64,000 nucleotides of DNA from Anaerolineae bacterium (GCA_018432315.1 JAHDLB010000031.1:32249-96248), one strand, 5' to 3'. Counted from the first letter of the stretch, positions 26,396 through 35,515 are shown. The notes: generated by a model from the sequence alone, not told the origin. Made by a program: numbers and translations.

Positions 26396-27378
26396 GCAAG
26401 CGCATACTGGTCACGGGCGCGACCGGCAAAGTGGGCCGCGTGTTCGTCCGGCGCATTCTGGAGGACCCGGCCTTCGCCGGTTTCACGGTGCGCGCGCTGT
26501 GCCACAACCGCGTGCTGCCGCCGCAAGAACGCCTGGAAATCGTGCAGGGCGCCATCCAGGATCGCGCGGTCGTCGATCGCGCCTTGCAGGACGTGACGCA
26601 CGTGCTGCACCTGGCGACCGTCAAGGAGACGCCCGACACGGTGATCGACGTCTCGACCAAGGGGATGTTCTGGCTGTTGGAGAACTGCCGCGAGAACCCG
26701 ACGTTCGAGCAGTTCATCCTGCTCGGCGGGGATAACACGGTGGGGCACATGTTCTATCCCAAGGCGATCCCCGTCACCGAGGAGCATCCCTACACGCCCT
26801 ATCCGGGCTGTTACTCGCTCGCCAAAGTGCTCGAAGAGGTGATGCTCCAGCAGTATTACGTCCAGTACGATCTCAACGGCTGCTGCCTGCGCGCACCCTG
26901 GATCATGGAGAAGGACGACTTCAGATACCATCTCTCGTTTGGCGAGGACGTCTTCGGCGGGCCGCGCTGGCGCGACCTGGTGGGGGCGGAGCAGGCCGAC
27001 GACTACGCGCGCAGCGGGACGATCCCCGTGATGCTCGACGCCGAGGGCGTGCCGGTCAAGCGCAATTTCGTGCACGTCGAGGACCTGGTCAGCGCGATCC
27101 TGACCGCGATCGATCACCCGGCGGCCCGCCAGCAGACGTTCAACATCTGCATGAACGAGCCGGTCGATTACGAAGCCATGGGCGCCTATCTGGCGGAGAC
27201 GCGCGGCCTGCCGACCGTGCCCATCCGCACGCCGTACCATTCGACGTGGCTGGACAACGCGAAGGCCCGGTTCCTGCTCGGCTGGCGGCCCGAAGTCGAT
27301 CTCGCGAAGCTGATCGATCTGGCCTGGGATTACCAGCGGGCCGACGACGATCCGCGCATCGTGTGGTATCCGGGCTGA
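26392..27378 (+). CDS. NAD-dependent epimerase/dehydratase (extended SDR)
   Basis: 328 residues. Rossmann motif VTGATGKVG (residues 7-15), NAD-contacting HLATVKE, the YSLAK catalytic Tyr/Lys pair and a C-terminal substrate domain with RNFVHVEDLVSAI. Extended SDRs oxidise, epimerise or dehydrate sugars. No aldolase follows MtnA here, so this enzyme may act on the ketose phosphate or on a released aldehyde; that is a guess. It is translationally coupled to mtnA and ends the operon 14 bases before a convergent gene. Confidence 0.8.
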   Translation: MSKRILVTGATGKVGRVFVRRILEDPAFAGFTVRALCHNRVLPPQERLEIVQGAIQDRAVVDRALQDVTHVLHLATVKETPDTVIDVSTKGMFWLLENCRENPTFEQFILLGGDNTVGHMFYPKAIPVTEEHPYTPYPGCYSLAKVLEEVMLQQYYVQYDLNGCCLRAPWIMEKDDFRYHLSFGEDVFGGPRWRDLVGAEQADDYARSGTIPVMLDAEGVPVKRNFVHVEDLVSAILTAIDHPAARQQTFNICMNEPVDYEAMGAYLAETRGLPTVPIRTPYHSTWLDNAKARFLLGWRPEVDLAKLIDLAWDYQRADDDPRIVWYPG

Positions 27379-27392
27379 TGGGCTGAGCCGGG

Positions 27393-28463
27393 TCAGGGCA
27401 GCCAGAGCCAGAAGAAGAGCTCGCCGCTGCGTTCCAGCACGGTGCGCGCGCCCGATCCGTCACGCCGGATGACGTCGATCGACCGGGTGTTGTCGTCGTG
27501 GCGGGTAATGAAGGCAATCCACGCGCTGTCCGGCGACCACAGCGGGAAATACGCGCTGCCGTCGTCCGGCGTCAGCCGGGCCAGCCGGTCCGCTTCCAGG
27601 TCGTACACGTAGATCGCCCGCCGGATATCGGGGGGAAGGGTGCCCGCTGAGAACGCGAGATAGCGCCCATCCGGCGACCAGACCGGCGGGCCGTCGTCCA
27701 AACTGTTATCGGTCAGGCGGCGCTGGTTGCTCCCATCCGCGTCCATCACCCAGATCTCGCCCGAGCCGTCGCTGACGGCGTAGTTCGTCATGTAGGCGAT
27801 CTGCGATCCGTCCGGCGAAAACCGGGCGCGCAGGTCGTTCAGCCCCTCGTTTTCGGTCAGCCGCCGCACGTCCGTCCCATCCGGCGCCATCGTGTACAGC
27901 TCCTGGAAACCGTCGCGCGAAGTGGTGAAAACGATGCGCGTCCCGTCCGGCGACCAGTCGGGTTCGAGGTCGTTCGTGTACTCGGTGAGCTGGCGCTCCT
28001 CGCCGGTTTCCGCGTCGGTGATGAACAAGGCCGAGAAGAAATCGCGCGAGCGCATGAAGACGACCTGCGATCCATCGGGCGCGATGGCGGGCTGGCTGTC
28101 GCGCGGGCCGCTGCTGATCGGGCGCGCGCCGGTGCCGTCCGGGTTCGCCACGTAGACCCGCGTGACATGGTCCGCAGTACTGAGGAACGCGATCCGCGAG
28201 CCGTCGCGCGCGCGCGTCACCCACCACGCGTTCGACAACGTGCCGTCCGCCGCGCGCAGCGGGACCGGCTCGATGGCGCCATCGGGCAGGCTGAGCCGGT
28301 TCAGCGGGTCACCCGCCAGCGAGAGGGCTAACACCCCGCCGGGGGCGCGCTCCGCGTCCGGTTCAGGCCGGTCGATCAGGACGATTGCCACGCCGCCCAG
28401 CACCAGCGCGAGCAGGATCACCGCCGCCCCGATCAGCGCCCGCCGTCGATTCAACCTGAACAT
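27393..28463 (-). CDS. TolB/WD40-like beta-propeller protein, membrane-anchored
   Basis: 356 residues. A short basic N-terminus (MFRLNRRRALIG) and one hydrophobic segment (about residues 8-28) anchor or export the protein; the rest has repeated PDG motifs (SPDGTRIVFTT, SPDGSQIAYMT, SPDGRYLAFSA), the hallmark of TolB/DPP-type propeller blades, about six of them. Such propellers bind partners or peptidoglycan-associated proteins; no enzyme domain is present. GGAGGGCGAGC stands before the ATG. It is divergent from the SecD/SH3b/propeller gene, which has the same type of blades. Confidence 0.85.
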   Translation of the reverse strand: MFRLNRRRALIGAAVILLALVLGGVAIVLIDRPEPDAERAPGGVLALSLAGDPLNRLSLPDGAIEPVPLRAADGTLSNAWWVTRARDGSRIAFLSTADHVTRVYVANPDGTGARPISSGPRDSQPAIAPDGSQVVFMRSRDFFSALFITDAETGEERQLTEYTNDLEPDWSPDGTRIVFTTSRDGFQELYTMAPDGTDVRRLTENEGLNDLRARFSPDGSQIAYMTNYAVSDGSGEIWVMDADGSNQRRLTDNSLDDGPPVWSPDGRYLAFSAGTLPPDIRRAIYVYDLEADRLARLTPDDGSAYFPLWSPDSAWIAFITRHDDNTRSIDVIRRDGSGARTVLERSGELFFWLWLP

Positions 28464-28595
28464 GCTCGCCCTCCGCCCGGTTTGCTGGCCTGCGTTGCGA
28501 TCACTATGGATCAAAGCGCGCCGGCTGGCAACCCGGCTCAGCGATGATTCGCCACCGCTCGCCTGACGCGCGCCCGGCCCCGGCGTGGTGTGCCC

Positions 28596-28601
28596 TATAC
28601 T
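28596..28601 (+). promoter_or_regulatory. candidate -10 of the SecD-head fusion gene
   Basis: TATACT (5 of 6 to consensus) 36 bases before the ATG at 28637, with no convincing -35. Confidence 0.3.
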
Positions 28602-28636
28602 GGAAAAAACGTTGATGAAGAATGCGTGAGGAATGT

Positions 28637-30430
28637 ATGTCTCCCAGATGTTTTCTATGGGCTTTGCTCGCATGTGGGATCGCCGCGCTCGCGATCCTCG
28701 CCGCCGGGCCGCTGGCGGCGGACACGTCCCCCACCGCGACCTTTTCGGTGCCTACCGTGACGCCCCAGGCGACGTCCCCGCCCGCTGCCACCACCCCCGA
28801 AGGCACGCCGATCCCCGCCGCCGGAGTCGTGCTCAGCTTCCTGCGGCCCGCGGTCGATCCCCAGGCGCTGCAGGGCGCGGTCGCGGTCATCGAGACGCGC
28901 CTGCGCGCGCTCGACGTGGAACGACCGCGCGTGACCGTGTCCGGCGAGAATCACATCATGGTCGAGATGCCGTTCCCACTCGATCTCGACCTGGCGATCG
29001 CGTCCTTTCGCCAGCCAGGGCTGATCCGGTTCCTGCACGCCGGCGACCACACCGGCCCGTCCCTCGGCCAGGCGATCGATCCCGGCGCGTACGAGGTGGT
29101 TCTGGCGGGTGACGTCTTCGAGGCGGCCAGCGTCCAGCCGGTCGAGGGCGAGTGGTGGGCCGTCACCTTCCGGCTGAAGCCGGACGCCCACGCCGCCAAA
29201 GCGGCGTTTGCCAGGGATCACCCCGGCGCGGCCCTGCTCGTCGCGCTCGACGACGTGGTGATCGGCATCATCGGCGCGGGGAGCCAGACCGTGTCCGGCT
29301 TGAGCTACCACGAGGCGCGCCTGCTGGCGGCGTTCATGCGGTCCGGGCCGCTGCCGCTGCCGCTGGAACATTACATGAACGACTACCCGGCGCCGACGTC
29401 CCCGCCCGTCACCTCCAGCCCGGCGCCACCTTCGCCAACGACGGGCGCGGCGATCACGATCGAGCGGACGCCGCTCGTCACGGCCACGCCCCCGCGCCCG
29501 CCCAATCCGCACGTCATGACCGGCCCGGCGGCGGTCGCGCTCCGCTCCGGCCCCGGCGAGGGGTTCCCGGCCTACGCCACGTTCGGGCCGCACCAGGGCA
29601 CCGCCATCCTGGCCGTGAGCGCCGATCGCGCGTGGTATTACGTCGACTGGCCGCCCGATCGCGGTGGCCCCGGCTGGATACCCGCCGCCGGCCTGGAGAC
29701 GACCGGCGACCTGGACCGTCTGCCCACCAACCCCGGCCCGCCCATCCAGCCGGAAGACGCCCGGCGGCTGGCGTATACCACCTGGGGCGTCGCGCGCGTC
29801 GTCCACCTGGACACCGGCGAAGAGGTCATCCTGAACGGCTACGGCGGGCTGGACGCTCACCGGTCGGTGGGATCGCCGGACGGGCGATGGGTCGCGTCCT
29901 GGCGGCACCAGGCGGGGCGCAAGTGGCAGCTCAGCCTGCTCGACACGACCACCTGGCAGCGCATCGAGTTGGGCGAATTCTGGAGCCGGTATCCGACGCT
30001 GTCCTGGTCGCCGAACAGCCGCTGGCTGGCGTTCGGCGCGAAACCGTCCGACCGGCGCGTCGACTACGACGCCAGCGAGTTGTTCATGCTCGACGTCGAA
30101 ACCGGGGCGCTGCGGCGGCTGACGTCCAACACCTACCGCGACGACTCGCCCGGCTTCTCGCCGGATGGCACGCGGCTGGTCTTCACGTCGGCGCAGGACG
30201 GGTACAACCGGCTGCACGTCCTGAACATTCGGACCGGCGAGCGCCATCTGCTGACCGGTGAGGCGTTCGGCTATTCGCCCGTCTGGTCGCCGGGCGGGCA
30301 GTGGATTGCGTTTACGTCCAACCACGAGGACCTGCACCAACAGCTCTACGTCATCCGGGCGGACGGCACCGGCCTGCGGCGGGTGACCTACGCCAACACC
30401 GATGCGGAGAACCCGGTTTGGGTCCCGTGA
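28637..30430 (+). CDS. secreted fusion: SecD head-like domain, SH3b domain, beta-propeller
   Basis: 597 residues from the ATG at 28637, preferred over 28622 because GAGG sits 5 bases upstream. Signal peptide 1-29; Thr/Pro linker 30-62; residues 63-245 resemble the SecD periplasmic P1 domain (VIETRLRALDVERPRV, ENHIMVEMPF, and the diagnostic EARLLAAFMRSGPLPLPLE at about 226-244). A second Thr/Pro linker leads to an SH3b-like domain (about 294-355; ALRSGPGEGF, GPGWIPAAGL), then a TolB-like propeller with SPDG blades (about 380-597). No SecD transmembrane helices are present, so it is not a translocase. Followed 53 bases later by another secreted protein. Confidence 0.8.
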   Translation: MSPRCFLWALLACGIAALAILAAGPLAADTSPTATFSVPTVTPQATSPPAATTPEGTPIPAAGVVLSFLRPAVDPQALQGAVAVIETRLRALDVERPRVTVSGENHIMVEMPFPLDLDLAIASFRQPGLIRFLHAGDHTGPSLGQAIDPGAYEVVLAGDVFEAASVQPVEGEWWAVTFRLKPDAHAAKAAFARDHPGAALLVALDDVVIGIIGAGSQTVSGLSYHEARLLAAFMRSGPLPLPLEHYMNDYPAPTSPPVTSSPAPPSPTTGAAITIERTPLVTATPPRPPNPHVMTGPAAVALRSGPGEGFPAYATFGPHQGTAILAVSADRAWYYVDWPPDRGGPGWIPAAGLETTGDLDRLPTNPGPPIQPEDARRLAYTTWGVARVVHLDTGEEVILNGYGGLDAHRSVGSPDGRWVASWRHQAGRKWQLSLLDTTTWQRIELGEFWSRYPTLSWSPNSRWLAFGAKPSDRRVDYDASELFMLDVETGALRRLTSNTYRDDSPGFSPDGTRLVFTSAQDGYNRLHVLNIRTGERHLLTGEAFGYSPVWSPGGQWIAFTSNHEDLHQQLYVIRADGTGLRRVTYANTDAENPVWVP

Positions 30431-30483
30431 GGAGGCCCGAATCGAATCGTGTTTTTGACCGGTTTTGCGAGGAGGTACGATTC

Positions 30484-31974
30484 ATGTTGCGTCGACTCTG
30501 GCCTGTCGCGCTCGTCGCGGCGCTGGTGGTTTTCCCGGCCCTGTTCGCCGCGGCGAGCGCCGTGGGGGCCCAGGCGACCGCCACCCCCGTCCCGCTGACG
30601 CCGCAGCCCACCTTTACCGCGACGCCGCCCCCGCCGTCGCCGTTTCCAACCGTCCAGTTCCAGCCGACTCCCGCCCCGATCACGCCGGAGGCTGCCGCGC
30701 CGACCGCCGCCGGGCCGCTCCCGCTGTCGCCCGGCGAACCGGTTTCCGGCACGCTGGCCGCCGGTCAGGTCCTGGCGCGTCACACGTTTTCCGGGCGCGC
30801 CGGGCAGGTCGTCGCGTTCTGGATCACCTCGCCCAACGAGCCGGTGCCGCTGACGCTGTCCCTGTCGAACGACGTGGGCTATTCGGTGCGCGGCGTGGCC
30901 GGGGTGGGCGAGACGTTCGTCCACACGCTGCCTGATACCGCGGCCTACGAGATCCACGTCACACACCCTACACACCCTGACCAAGGGCACGGCGAGATCG
31001 CGTACACGCTCACCCTCGATTTCCTGGCCCCGCAGCCGGTCGCGTATGGCGAGCGCATCGAGGGCGAGATGTCGCCGCAAGCGCCGGCCCGCCTGTTCAC
31101 CTTCCAGGGCGCGGCGGGTGATGTCGTGCGCGCGAACCTGACCGCCTGGCGCTTTGGGTCGTACATGGTCCTGGAGGGCGTCGGGGACCGGGGCGGCTAC
31201 CGCGAGCTGGCCGGGAGCGTCCGGTTCGGCAGCGTGCGCTTCGGCGGCGTTCAGCAGATCGGCCCGCTCGTCCTGCCGGACGATGGCGAATACCGGATCA
31301 TCGCGCGCAGCCAGCGCGTGGATTTCGCGCCGGCGCCCTTCGCGCTTGCGCTGGACCGCATCGACCCCGCGCCGCTGGCCTACGGTGAAACGGTCGAGGA
31401 CGAGCTGGCCGCCGGGGACCACGCGCGCTATTACCGCTTCGACGGCGCGTTTGGGGACATCGTCGATATCCAGGTCGTCGCCGAAGATGACGCCGATACC
31501 ACGCTGTGCCTGTATGGCGGCGTGCCCTGGCGCCTGCTGGGATGCGACGACGATTCCGGGCGCGGCCTCGATCCGGAGATGCTCGGTTACCTGCTCAACC
31601 AGGCGGGGATGGTCATCGTCGAAGTCGCGCCCACGGTTGCCGGTGATTCCGCCGCGTTCGCGCTGTCGCTGGCGCGCAGTCCCGAGGGCCTGCTCGACGA
31701 GGGGCCACGGCGCGTCAAGCACGCCGATCGCACGCTCAGCTTCACCGGCAGGGCGGGCGAAACGATCCGGCTGGTGATCGACGTCGACCAGGGCGTGAAT
31801 ACGCCGATGGTGACCGTGACGCAGGGCGAAAACGTTCTGCTGACGATCAACTCGTCCAGCGTGGAGCGCCTCTCTGCGGATTTCGACGTCCCGGTAGACG
31901 GCGTCGTCCTGGTGCGGCTTTCGAGCGGCGGTTACGCCGAGTCCGTCGTCACCGTGTCGGTCGAGCGCCGGTAG
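30484..31974 (+). CDS. secreted protein with repeated PPC-like beta domains
   Basis: 496 residues. Signal peptide (MLRRLWPVALVAALVVFPALF, cleavage near VGAQA), Thr/Pro-rich linker (about 29-75), then about four beta-sandwich units, each beginning near a GE..SG.L/GE.IEGE/GE.VEDEL strand and containing a YRF/FTF.G.AGD/G core, as in bacterial pre-peptidase C-terminal (PPC) domains. No catalytic domain is seen. GAGGAGGT lies before the ATG. It is probably co-transcribed with the SecD-head fusion and may act with it at the cell surface. Confidence 0.7.
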   Translation: MLRRLWPVALVAALVVFPALFAAASAVGAQATATPVPLTPQPTFTATPPPPSPFPTVQFQPTPAPITPEAAAPTAAGPLPLSPGEPVSGTLAAGQVLARHTFSGRAGQVVAFWITSPNEPVPLTLSLSNDVGYSVRGVAGVGETFVHTLPDTAAYEIHVTHPTHPDQGHGEIAYTLTLDFLAPQPVAYGERIEGEMSPQAPARLFTFQGAAGDVVRANLTAWRFGSYMVLEGVGDRGGYRELAGSVRFGSVRFGGVQQIGPLVLPDDGEYRIIARSQRVDFAPAPFALALDRIDPAPLAYGETVEDELAAGDHARYYRFDGAFGDIVDIQVVAEDDADTTLCLYGGVPWRLLGCDDDSGRGLDPEMLGYLLNQAGMVIVEVAPTVAGDSAAFALSLARSPEGLLDEGPRRVKHADRTLSFTGRAGETIRLVIDVDQGVNTPMVTVTQGENVLLTINSSSVERLSADFDVPVDGVVLVRLSSGGYAESVVTVSVERR

Positions 31975-32031
31975 CGAGTAGCGGTCGGGATTTTTCCGCG
32001 ACTCCGTAGTATAGTCGAGGCGATTGAACCG

Positions 32032-33552
32032 ATGGCCCGCCCGCCCGCTGGGAGCACGCGACTCGTGACTGCAGAATTCCCTATCGACGCGACGATCACC
32101 GCCCAGGCCCTCCGCCACGCGCTGATGTGCGAGCGGCGCGTGTGGCTGGACGCTCACGCCGACTCCGCGCTGCGCGACCCGCCCGCGCCCGAGGCGCTGC
32201 GCCTGTACGCGCTGGGCAGCCAGCACGAGGCGGCCATCCACGCGGCCACCGTGCCGGAGATCGAGCCGGTGGCGATCGCCTCCTGGGAGGAGGGCGTCGC
32301 CGTCACGCGCGACCTGATGCGACGCGGCGTCGCCGGCATCCTCGGCGCGTGCCTGGAAGCCCGGACCCCGCTCGACCTGACCGACACCGTCTACACGCTG
32401 CGCGGGCGAGTGGACCGGCTCGTGCGCGTCTGGCACGACGGCGAGGCGGTCTACTCGCCGGTCGAGATCAAGCAGCGGAACCACCCCGAGGACGCCGACT
32501 GGCTGCAGCTCGATCTCTACGTCTGGCTGCTGAGCCTGATCCAGGGCACGCCGCCGCCCGCCGAGCTGTGGCTGGGCGCCGATGAGCTGGGGCGCCCGCG
32601 CTGGCGGCTGGCCCACGACTACGACGAAGACCGGCTGATGGCGGCAGCGCTGCGCGCAGGGCACCTGCTCACGTCCGCGCCGGAGCCGCCCGTCCGCATC
32701 GAGCCGCACTGCGCGACCTGTCACTGGCTCGCGTCCTGCCAGGGCGTCGCCCGGCGCGAGCGGCGCATCGACCTGCTGTACGGCGTCTCGCGGACCACCC
32801 GCGCCAACCTGGAGGCGGCGGGCATCCGGCACCTGGAGGACGTCGTCGCCCGCTCGCCGGAGGCGCTTCAGGCGATCAAGGGGATCGGCCCCAAGACCGC
32901 GCCGCGCATCCGCGCCAATGCCCAGGCGTGGCTGGAGAATCGCCCCGTGTGGCTGGACGCGCTGCCGGCGGTGTGCCGCCAGCCGGGCTGGATGTTCGAC
33001 CTGGAAACGTGGGAGGTGCGCGGGCGGACCGTCCCCTGGTGCATGGGCTGGTGCGACGGCGACGGGCAGACGCTCATCGCGCTGGTCGCGCCGGTGCAGC
33101 TCCCCGAAACGCTGGCGCTCCCCGACGGGCAGACCGTCATCCTGGCGCCGGACAGTGACGCCGCCTGGGAGGTCTTCGCCCAGGCGGTGAGCGAGGACCA
33201 TCGCCCGATCTTCCACTGGTCGGGGTACGACGCGGCCATCCTGCGCGGGTCGGCCCCGGCGCACGTGACGGCGCAGCTCATGCCCCGCCTGCACGACCTC
33301 AACGCCACGCTCAAGCGGGTGATCAGCCTGCCGCTGAAAAGCACGTCCATCAAGCCGGTGTCCACGCACTTGGGCTTCGCGTGGCCCGGCTACCAGGACT
33401 GGTTCGCCGCGTACCTGGATTACCGGCACTGGCTGGAAACCGGCAGCCTGGAGGCCCTGGCCCGCGCGTGCCTCTACCAGCGGGCGGACGTCCAGTCGAT
33501 GGCGCTGGTGTGGCGCTGGCTGGTGGACCACGCGCCGCCCGGCCCACCGTGA
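32032..33552 (+). CDS. TM0106-type RecB/Cas4-like nuclease with RNase H-like domain
   Basis: 506 residues. The first half has a RecB-type nuclease core (LRGRVDRLVR then SPVEIKQR) framed by Cys residues: MCERRVW near residue 36 and CATCHWLASC near 226, the arrangement that holds a 4Fe-4S cluster in Cas4/AddB-like nucleases. A helix-hairpin-helix (EALQAIKGIGPKTAPRI) and a DEDD/RNase H-like domain starting MFDLETWE follow. Probably a DNA or RNA repair/processing exonuclease. No cas genes are nearby. ATG at 32032 has only a weak ribosome-binding site; GTG at 32065-32067 region is a possible alternative. Confidence 0.82.
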   Translation: MARPPAGSTRLVTAEFPIDATITAQALRHALMCERRVWLDAHADSALRDPPAPEALRLYALGSQHEAAIHAATVPEIEPVAIASWEEGVAVTRDLMRRGVAGILGACLEARTPLDLTDTVYTLRGRVDRLVRVWHDGEAVYSPVEIKQRNHPEDADWLQLDLYVWLLSLIQGTPPPAELWLGADELGRPRWRLAHDYDEDRLMAAALRAGHLLTSAPEPPVRIEPHCATCHWLASCQGVARRERRIDLLYGVSRTTRANLEAAGIRHLEDVVARSPEALQAIKGIGPKTAPRIRANAQAWLENRPVWLDALPAVCRQPGWMFDLETWEVRGRTVPWCMGWCDGDGQTLIALVAPVQLPETLALPDGQTVILAPDSDAAWEVFAQAVSEDHRPIFHWSGYDAAILRGSAPAHVTAQLMPRLHDLNATLKRVISLPLKSTSIKPVSTHLGFAWPGYQDWFAAYLDYRHWLETGSLEALARACLYQRADVQSMALVWRWLVDHAPPGPP

Positions 33553-33594
33553 CCGGCCATCGACGCGCTGCGGTGCGAACAGATTCCCCAAGCC

Positions 33595-33623
33595 TTGACT
33601 TTTCGGTGCGATTATCATACTCT
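33595..33623 (+). promoter_or_regulatory. candidate promoter before the alpha/beta hydrolase
   Basis: TTGACT (33595-33600) with TACTCT at 17 bases (33618-33623) or CATACT at 15. The region 33553-33766 is otherwise empty of genes. Confidence 0.35.
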
Positions 33624-33766
33624 ATAGAACAGGTGTTTCAACCCCGCTTTCCAAAGAGGCCCGGCTGGCGGGCGACAGCCGGGGGAGCGCCGGCCCTGGG
33701 CGCGGTGCCAAGGGGCCATCCTGTCAACCTGTGGAAGACATCCACGCAGCTAACAAAGAGGACACG

Positions 33767-34597
33767 ATGTCAACACTTACCAAGCAATCCGGTTATGCGG
33801 CGATCAACGGCGCGCAGGTCTATTACGAGACGGCAGGCGAGGGCACCGGCCTGGTGATGCTCCATGCCGGCGTGGCGGATGTCCGCCAGTGGAACAACGA
33901 ATTCGCGTATTTCGCGGACCGGTACCGGGTCCTGCGCTACGACCGGCGCGCGTTCGGCAACACCGAGCCGGTCGATGGCGAGTTCAACGATATGGCCGAC
34001 CTCACCGCGCTGCTCGACCATCTCGGGTTCGACCAGCCGCTGATCCTGGTGGGCTGCTCGATGGGCGGCATGCTGGCGATGGACTTCACCCTGGCGTACC
34101 CGTCACGCGTGAAGGCGCTCATCATGGTGGCCTCCGCGCCGAATGGGCTCGACCTGGACGTGGAAATCGAGCCGATATTCACGAAGGTCGAGGAAGCCTA
34201 CAAAGCCGGGGACCTGGACCTGGTCGCCGACCTTGAGACGCAGATCTGGTTCGACGGCTTCGGTCGCACGCCCGACCAGGTGGACCCGGTCATGCGGCAG
34301 CTCGCCCACGACATGAATCGCAAAGCGCTCGATCACCAGGCCAAAAAGCTGGGAAAGCGTCTGCCGAACATCGACTCCTCGGCGGCGGAGCGGCTGTCCG
34401 AGCTGGCGCTGCCCGTCCTGGTCGTGGCGGGCGTGCACGACGAGCAGTACACGCGGGTCGCGGCGGATTACATGGGCGAGCACATTCCCGGCGCTCAGAA
34501 GGTCGTGGTCCAGGATGCGGCCCACCTGGTCAACATGAACCAGCCGGACGAATTCCGGCGCATCGTCGAGACGTTCCTGGACGGGTTGGGCAGCTAG
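33767..34597 (+). CDS. alpha/beta hydrolase
   Basis: 276 residues. Nucleophile elbow GCSMGG with Ser98, Asp in VVAGVHDE and His in DAAHLVNMNQP form the expected triad; the oxyanion region is MLHAGVAD. No signal peptide. AAAGAGG lies 5 bases before the ATG at 33767. Closest in look to proline iminopeptidase/3-oxoadipate enol-lactonase-type hydrolases; the substrate is unknown. It is a single-gene unit convergent with the ketose epimerase operon. Confidence 0.87.
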   Translation: MSTLTKQSGYAAINGAQVYYETAGEGTGLVMLHAGVADVRQWNNEFAYFADRYRVLRYDRRAFGNTEPVDGEFNDMADLTALLDHLGFDQPLILVGCSMGGMLAMDFTLAYPSRVKALIMVASAPNGLDLDVEIEPIFTKVEEAYKAGDLDLVADLETQIWFDGFGRTPDQVDPVMRQLAHDMNRKALDHQAKKLGKRLPNIDSSAAERLSELALPVLVVAGVHDEQYTRVAADYMGEHIPGAQKVVVQDAAHLVNMNQPDEFRRIVETFLDGLGS

Positions 34598-34608
34598 CCT
34601 ATCCCCCA

Positions 34609-34638
34609 GGGGCCGGACGCCCGATCGTGGCCGGCCCC
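34609..34638. terminator. hairpin between convergent genes
   Basis: Perfect 8-pair arms GGGGCCGG (34609-34616) and CCGGCCCC (34631-34638), 14-base loop, no T tract. It sits between the hydrolase stop and the epimerase stop and could serve both directions. Confidence 0.4.
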
Positions 34639-34666
34639 GCGCGAATAGACGTCATGGCCGCGTGCC

Positions 34667-35515
34667 TCAGCTTAGCCCGTACTTGGCAGCGTGCGCCTTC
34701 AGGAAGGCGAGCCCCTCACTGGCGAGCACCTCCGGCGATTCGTTCGGAGGGCGCCACAGGCAGGTGGCCGCCGCCAGGTCGGGATTGATGGCCGCGAACG
34801 ACTCCAGGACCAGCGGCCCGGTGTAGTGAGCGTCGACCAGCCCGCGGAAGACCTCGTCCCAGTCGATGGTGCCGGACCCCACCAGGCCGCGGTGGCTTTC
34901 GCTCATGTGGATGTAGCCCAGCACGTCGGCGGCGTCCACGATCGGCTGGTAGTAGCCTTCCTCTTCGATGTTCATGTGGTAGGTGTCGGCGTGCAGCAGC
35001 AGGTTGTCCGCGCCGGTGGCCCGGATGGTGTCGCGCGTGTCGGCCAGCGAGTTGTAGAGATACGTCTCGTAGCGGTTGCACGCCTCCAGCGCCAGCGTGA
35101 TGCCGCGCCGTTTGGCGTCGGCGGCCACCTCGCCCAGCACGTCGATCACGGCCTCGCGCTCGCCGGGCTGCGGCGGTTTCCCGGTCAGCGTGCCCAGCGA
35201 GTACCCGATGCACCCGCCCAGGAAGGTGCCGCCCATCTCCTCCAGCTTGTCCAGCGCGCGGAGCAGAAACGCTTTGGCGCGTTCCGGCTGGGCGGGCAGG
35301 TGCGAGTCTTTCGGCAGGACGAGCGAGGCGACGCCCTCGATGCCCGCCTCGCGGAGCGCCTGCTTGTGCGAAGCGGCGTCGAACTCTTCAGGCTTCAACA
35401 GCGGGATCTCGATGAAATCGAACCCGGCGGCGCCGGTCTGGCGGATCGCGTGGTTGCCGCTTTCGGTCGTCCAATCACCGATCCATACAAACGCATGTGA
35501 ACCGTAACGAGGCAT
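34667..35515 (-). CDS. sugar-phosphate isomerase/epimerase, D-tagatose/psicose 3-epimerase-like
   Basis: 282 residues, a TIM barrel of the AP-endonuclease-2 family. Metal-binding residues are recognisable: Glu in LALEACNRYET, Asp and His in LLLHADTYHMNIEEE, His/Arg in HMSESHRGLVGSGTIDW and Glu in LVLESF. This set matches ketose 3-epimerases (D-tagatose, D-psicose/allulose, L-ribulose). AAAAGGAG is 8 bases before the ATG at 35515. Last gene of the operon, it would convert the imported sugar or its keto form. Confidence 0.88.
   Translation of the reverse strand: MPRYGSHAFVWIGDWTTESGNHAIRQTGAAGFDFIEIPLLKPEEFDAASHKQALREAGIEGVASLVLPKDSHLPAQPERAKAFLLRALDKLEEMGGTFLGGCIGYSLGTLTGKPPQPGEREAVIDVLGEVAADAKRRGITLALEACNRYETYLYNSLADTRDTIRATGADNLLLHADTYHMNIEEEGYYQPIVDAADVLGYIHMSESHRGLVGSGTIDWDEVFRGLVDAHYTGPLVLESFAAINPDLAAATCLWRPPNESPEVLASEGLAFLKAHAAKYGLS

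Noticed and set aside
28637..30430. Protein-export subunit SecD
   Set aside because: Only the periplasmic head region is present; no transmembrane helices and no secF follow.
30388..33618. 1076-residue minus-strand open frame
   Set aside because: It is antisense to the PPC-like protein and the TM0106-type nuclease, has no domain character and is Arg/Gly/His-rich, as expected from a shadow of GC-rich coding DNA.
34609..34638. Classical rho-independent terminator
   Set aside because: Good stem but no T tract on either strand; listed as a low-confidence convergent hairpin only.
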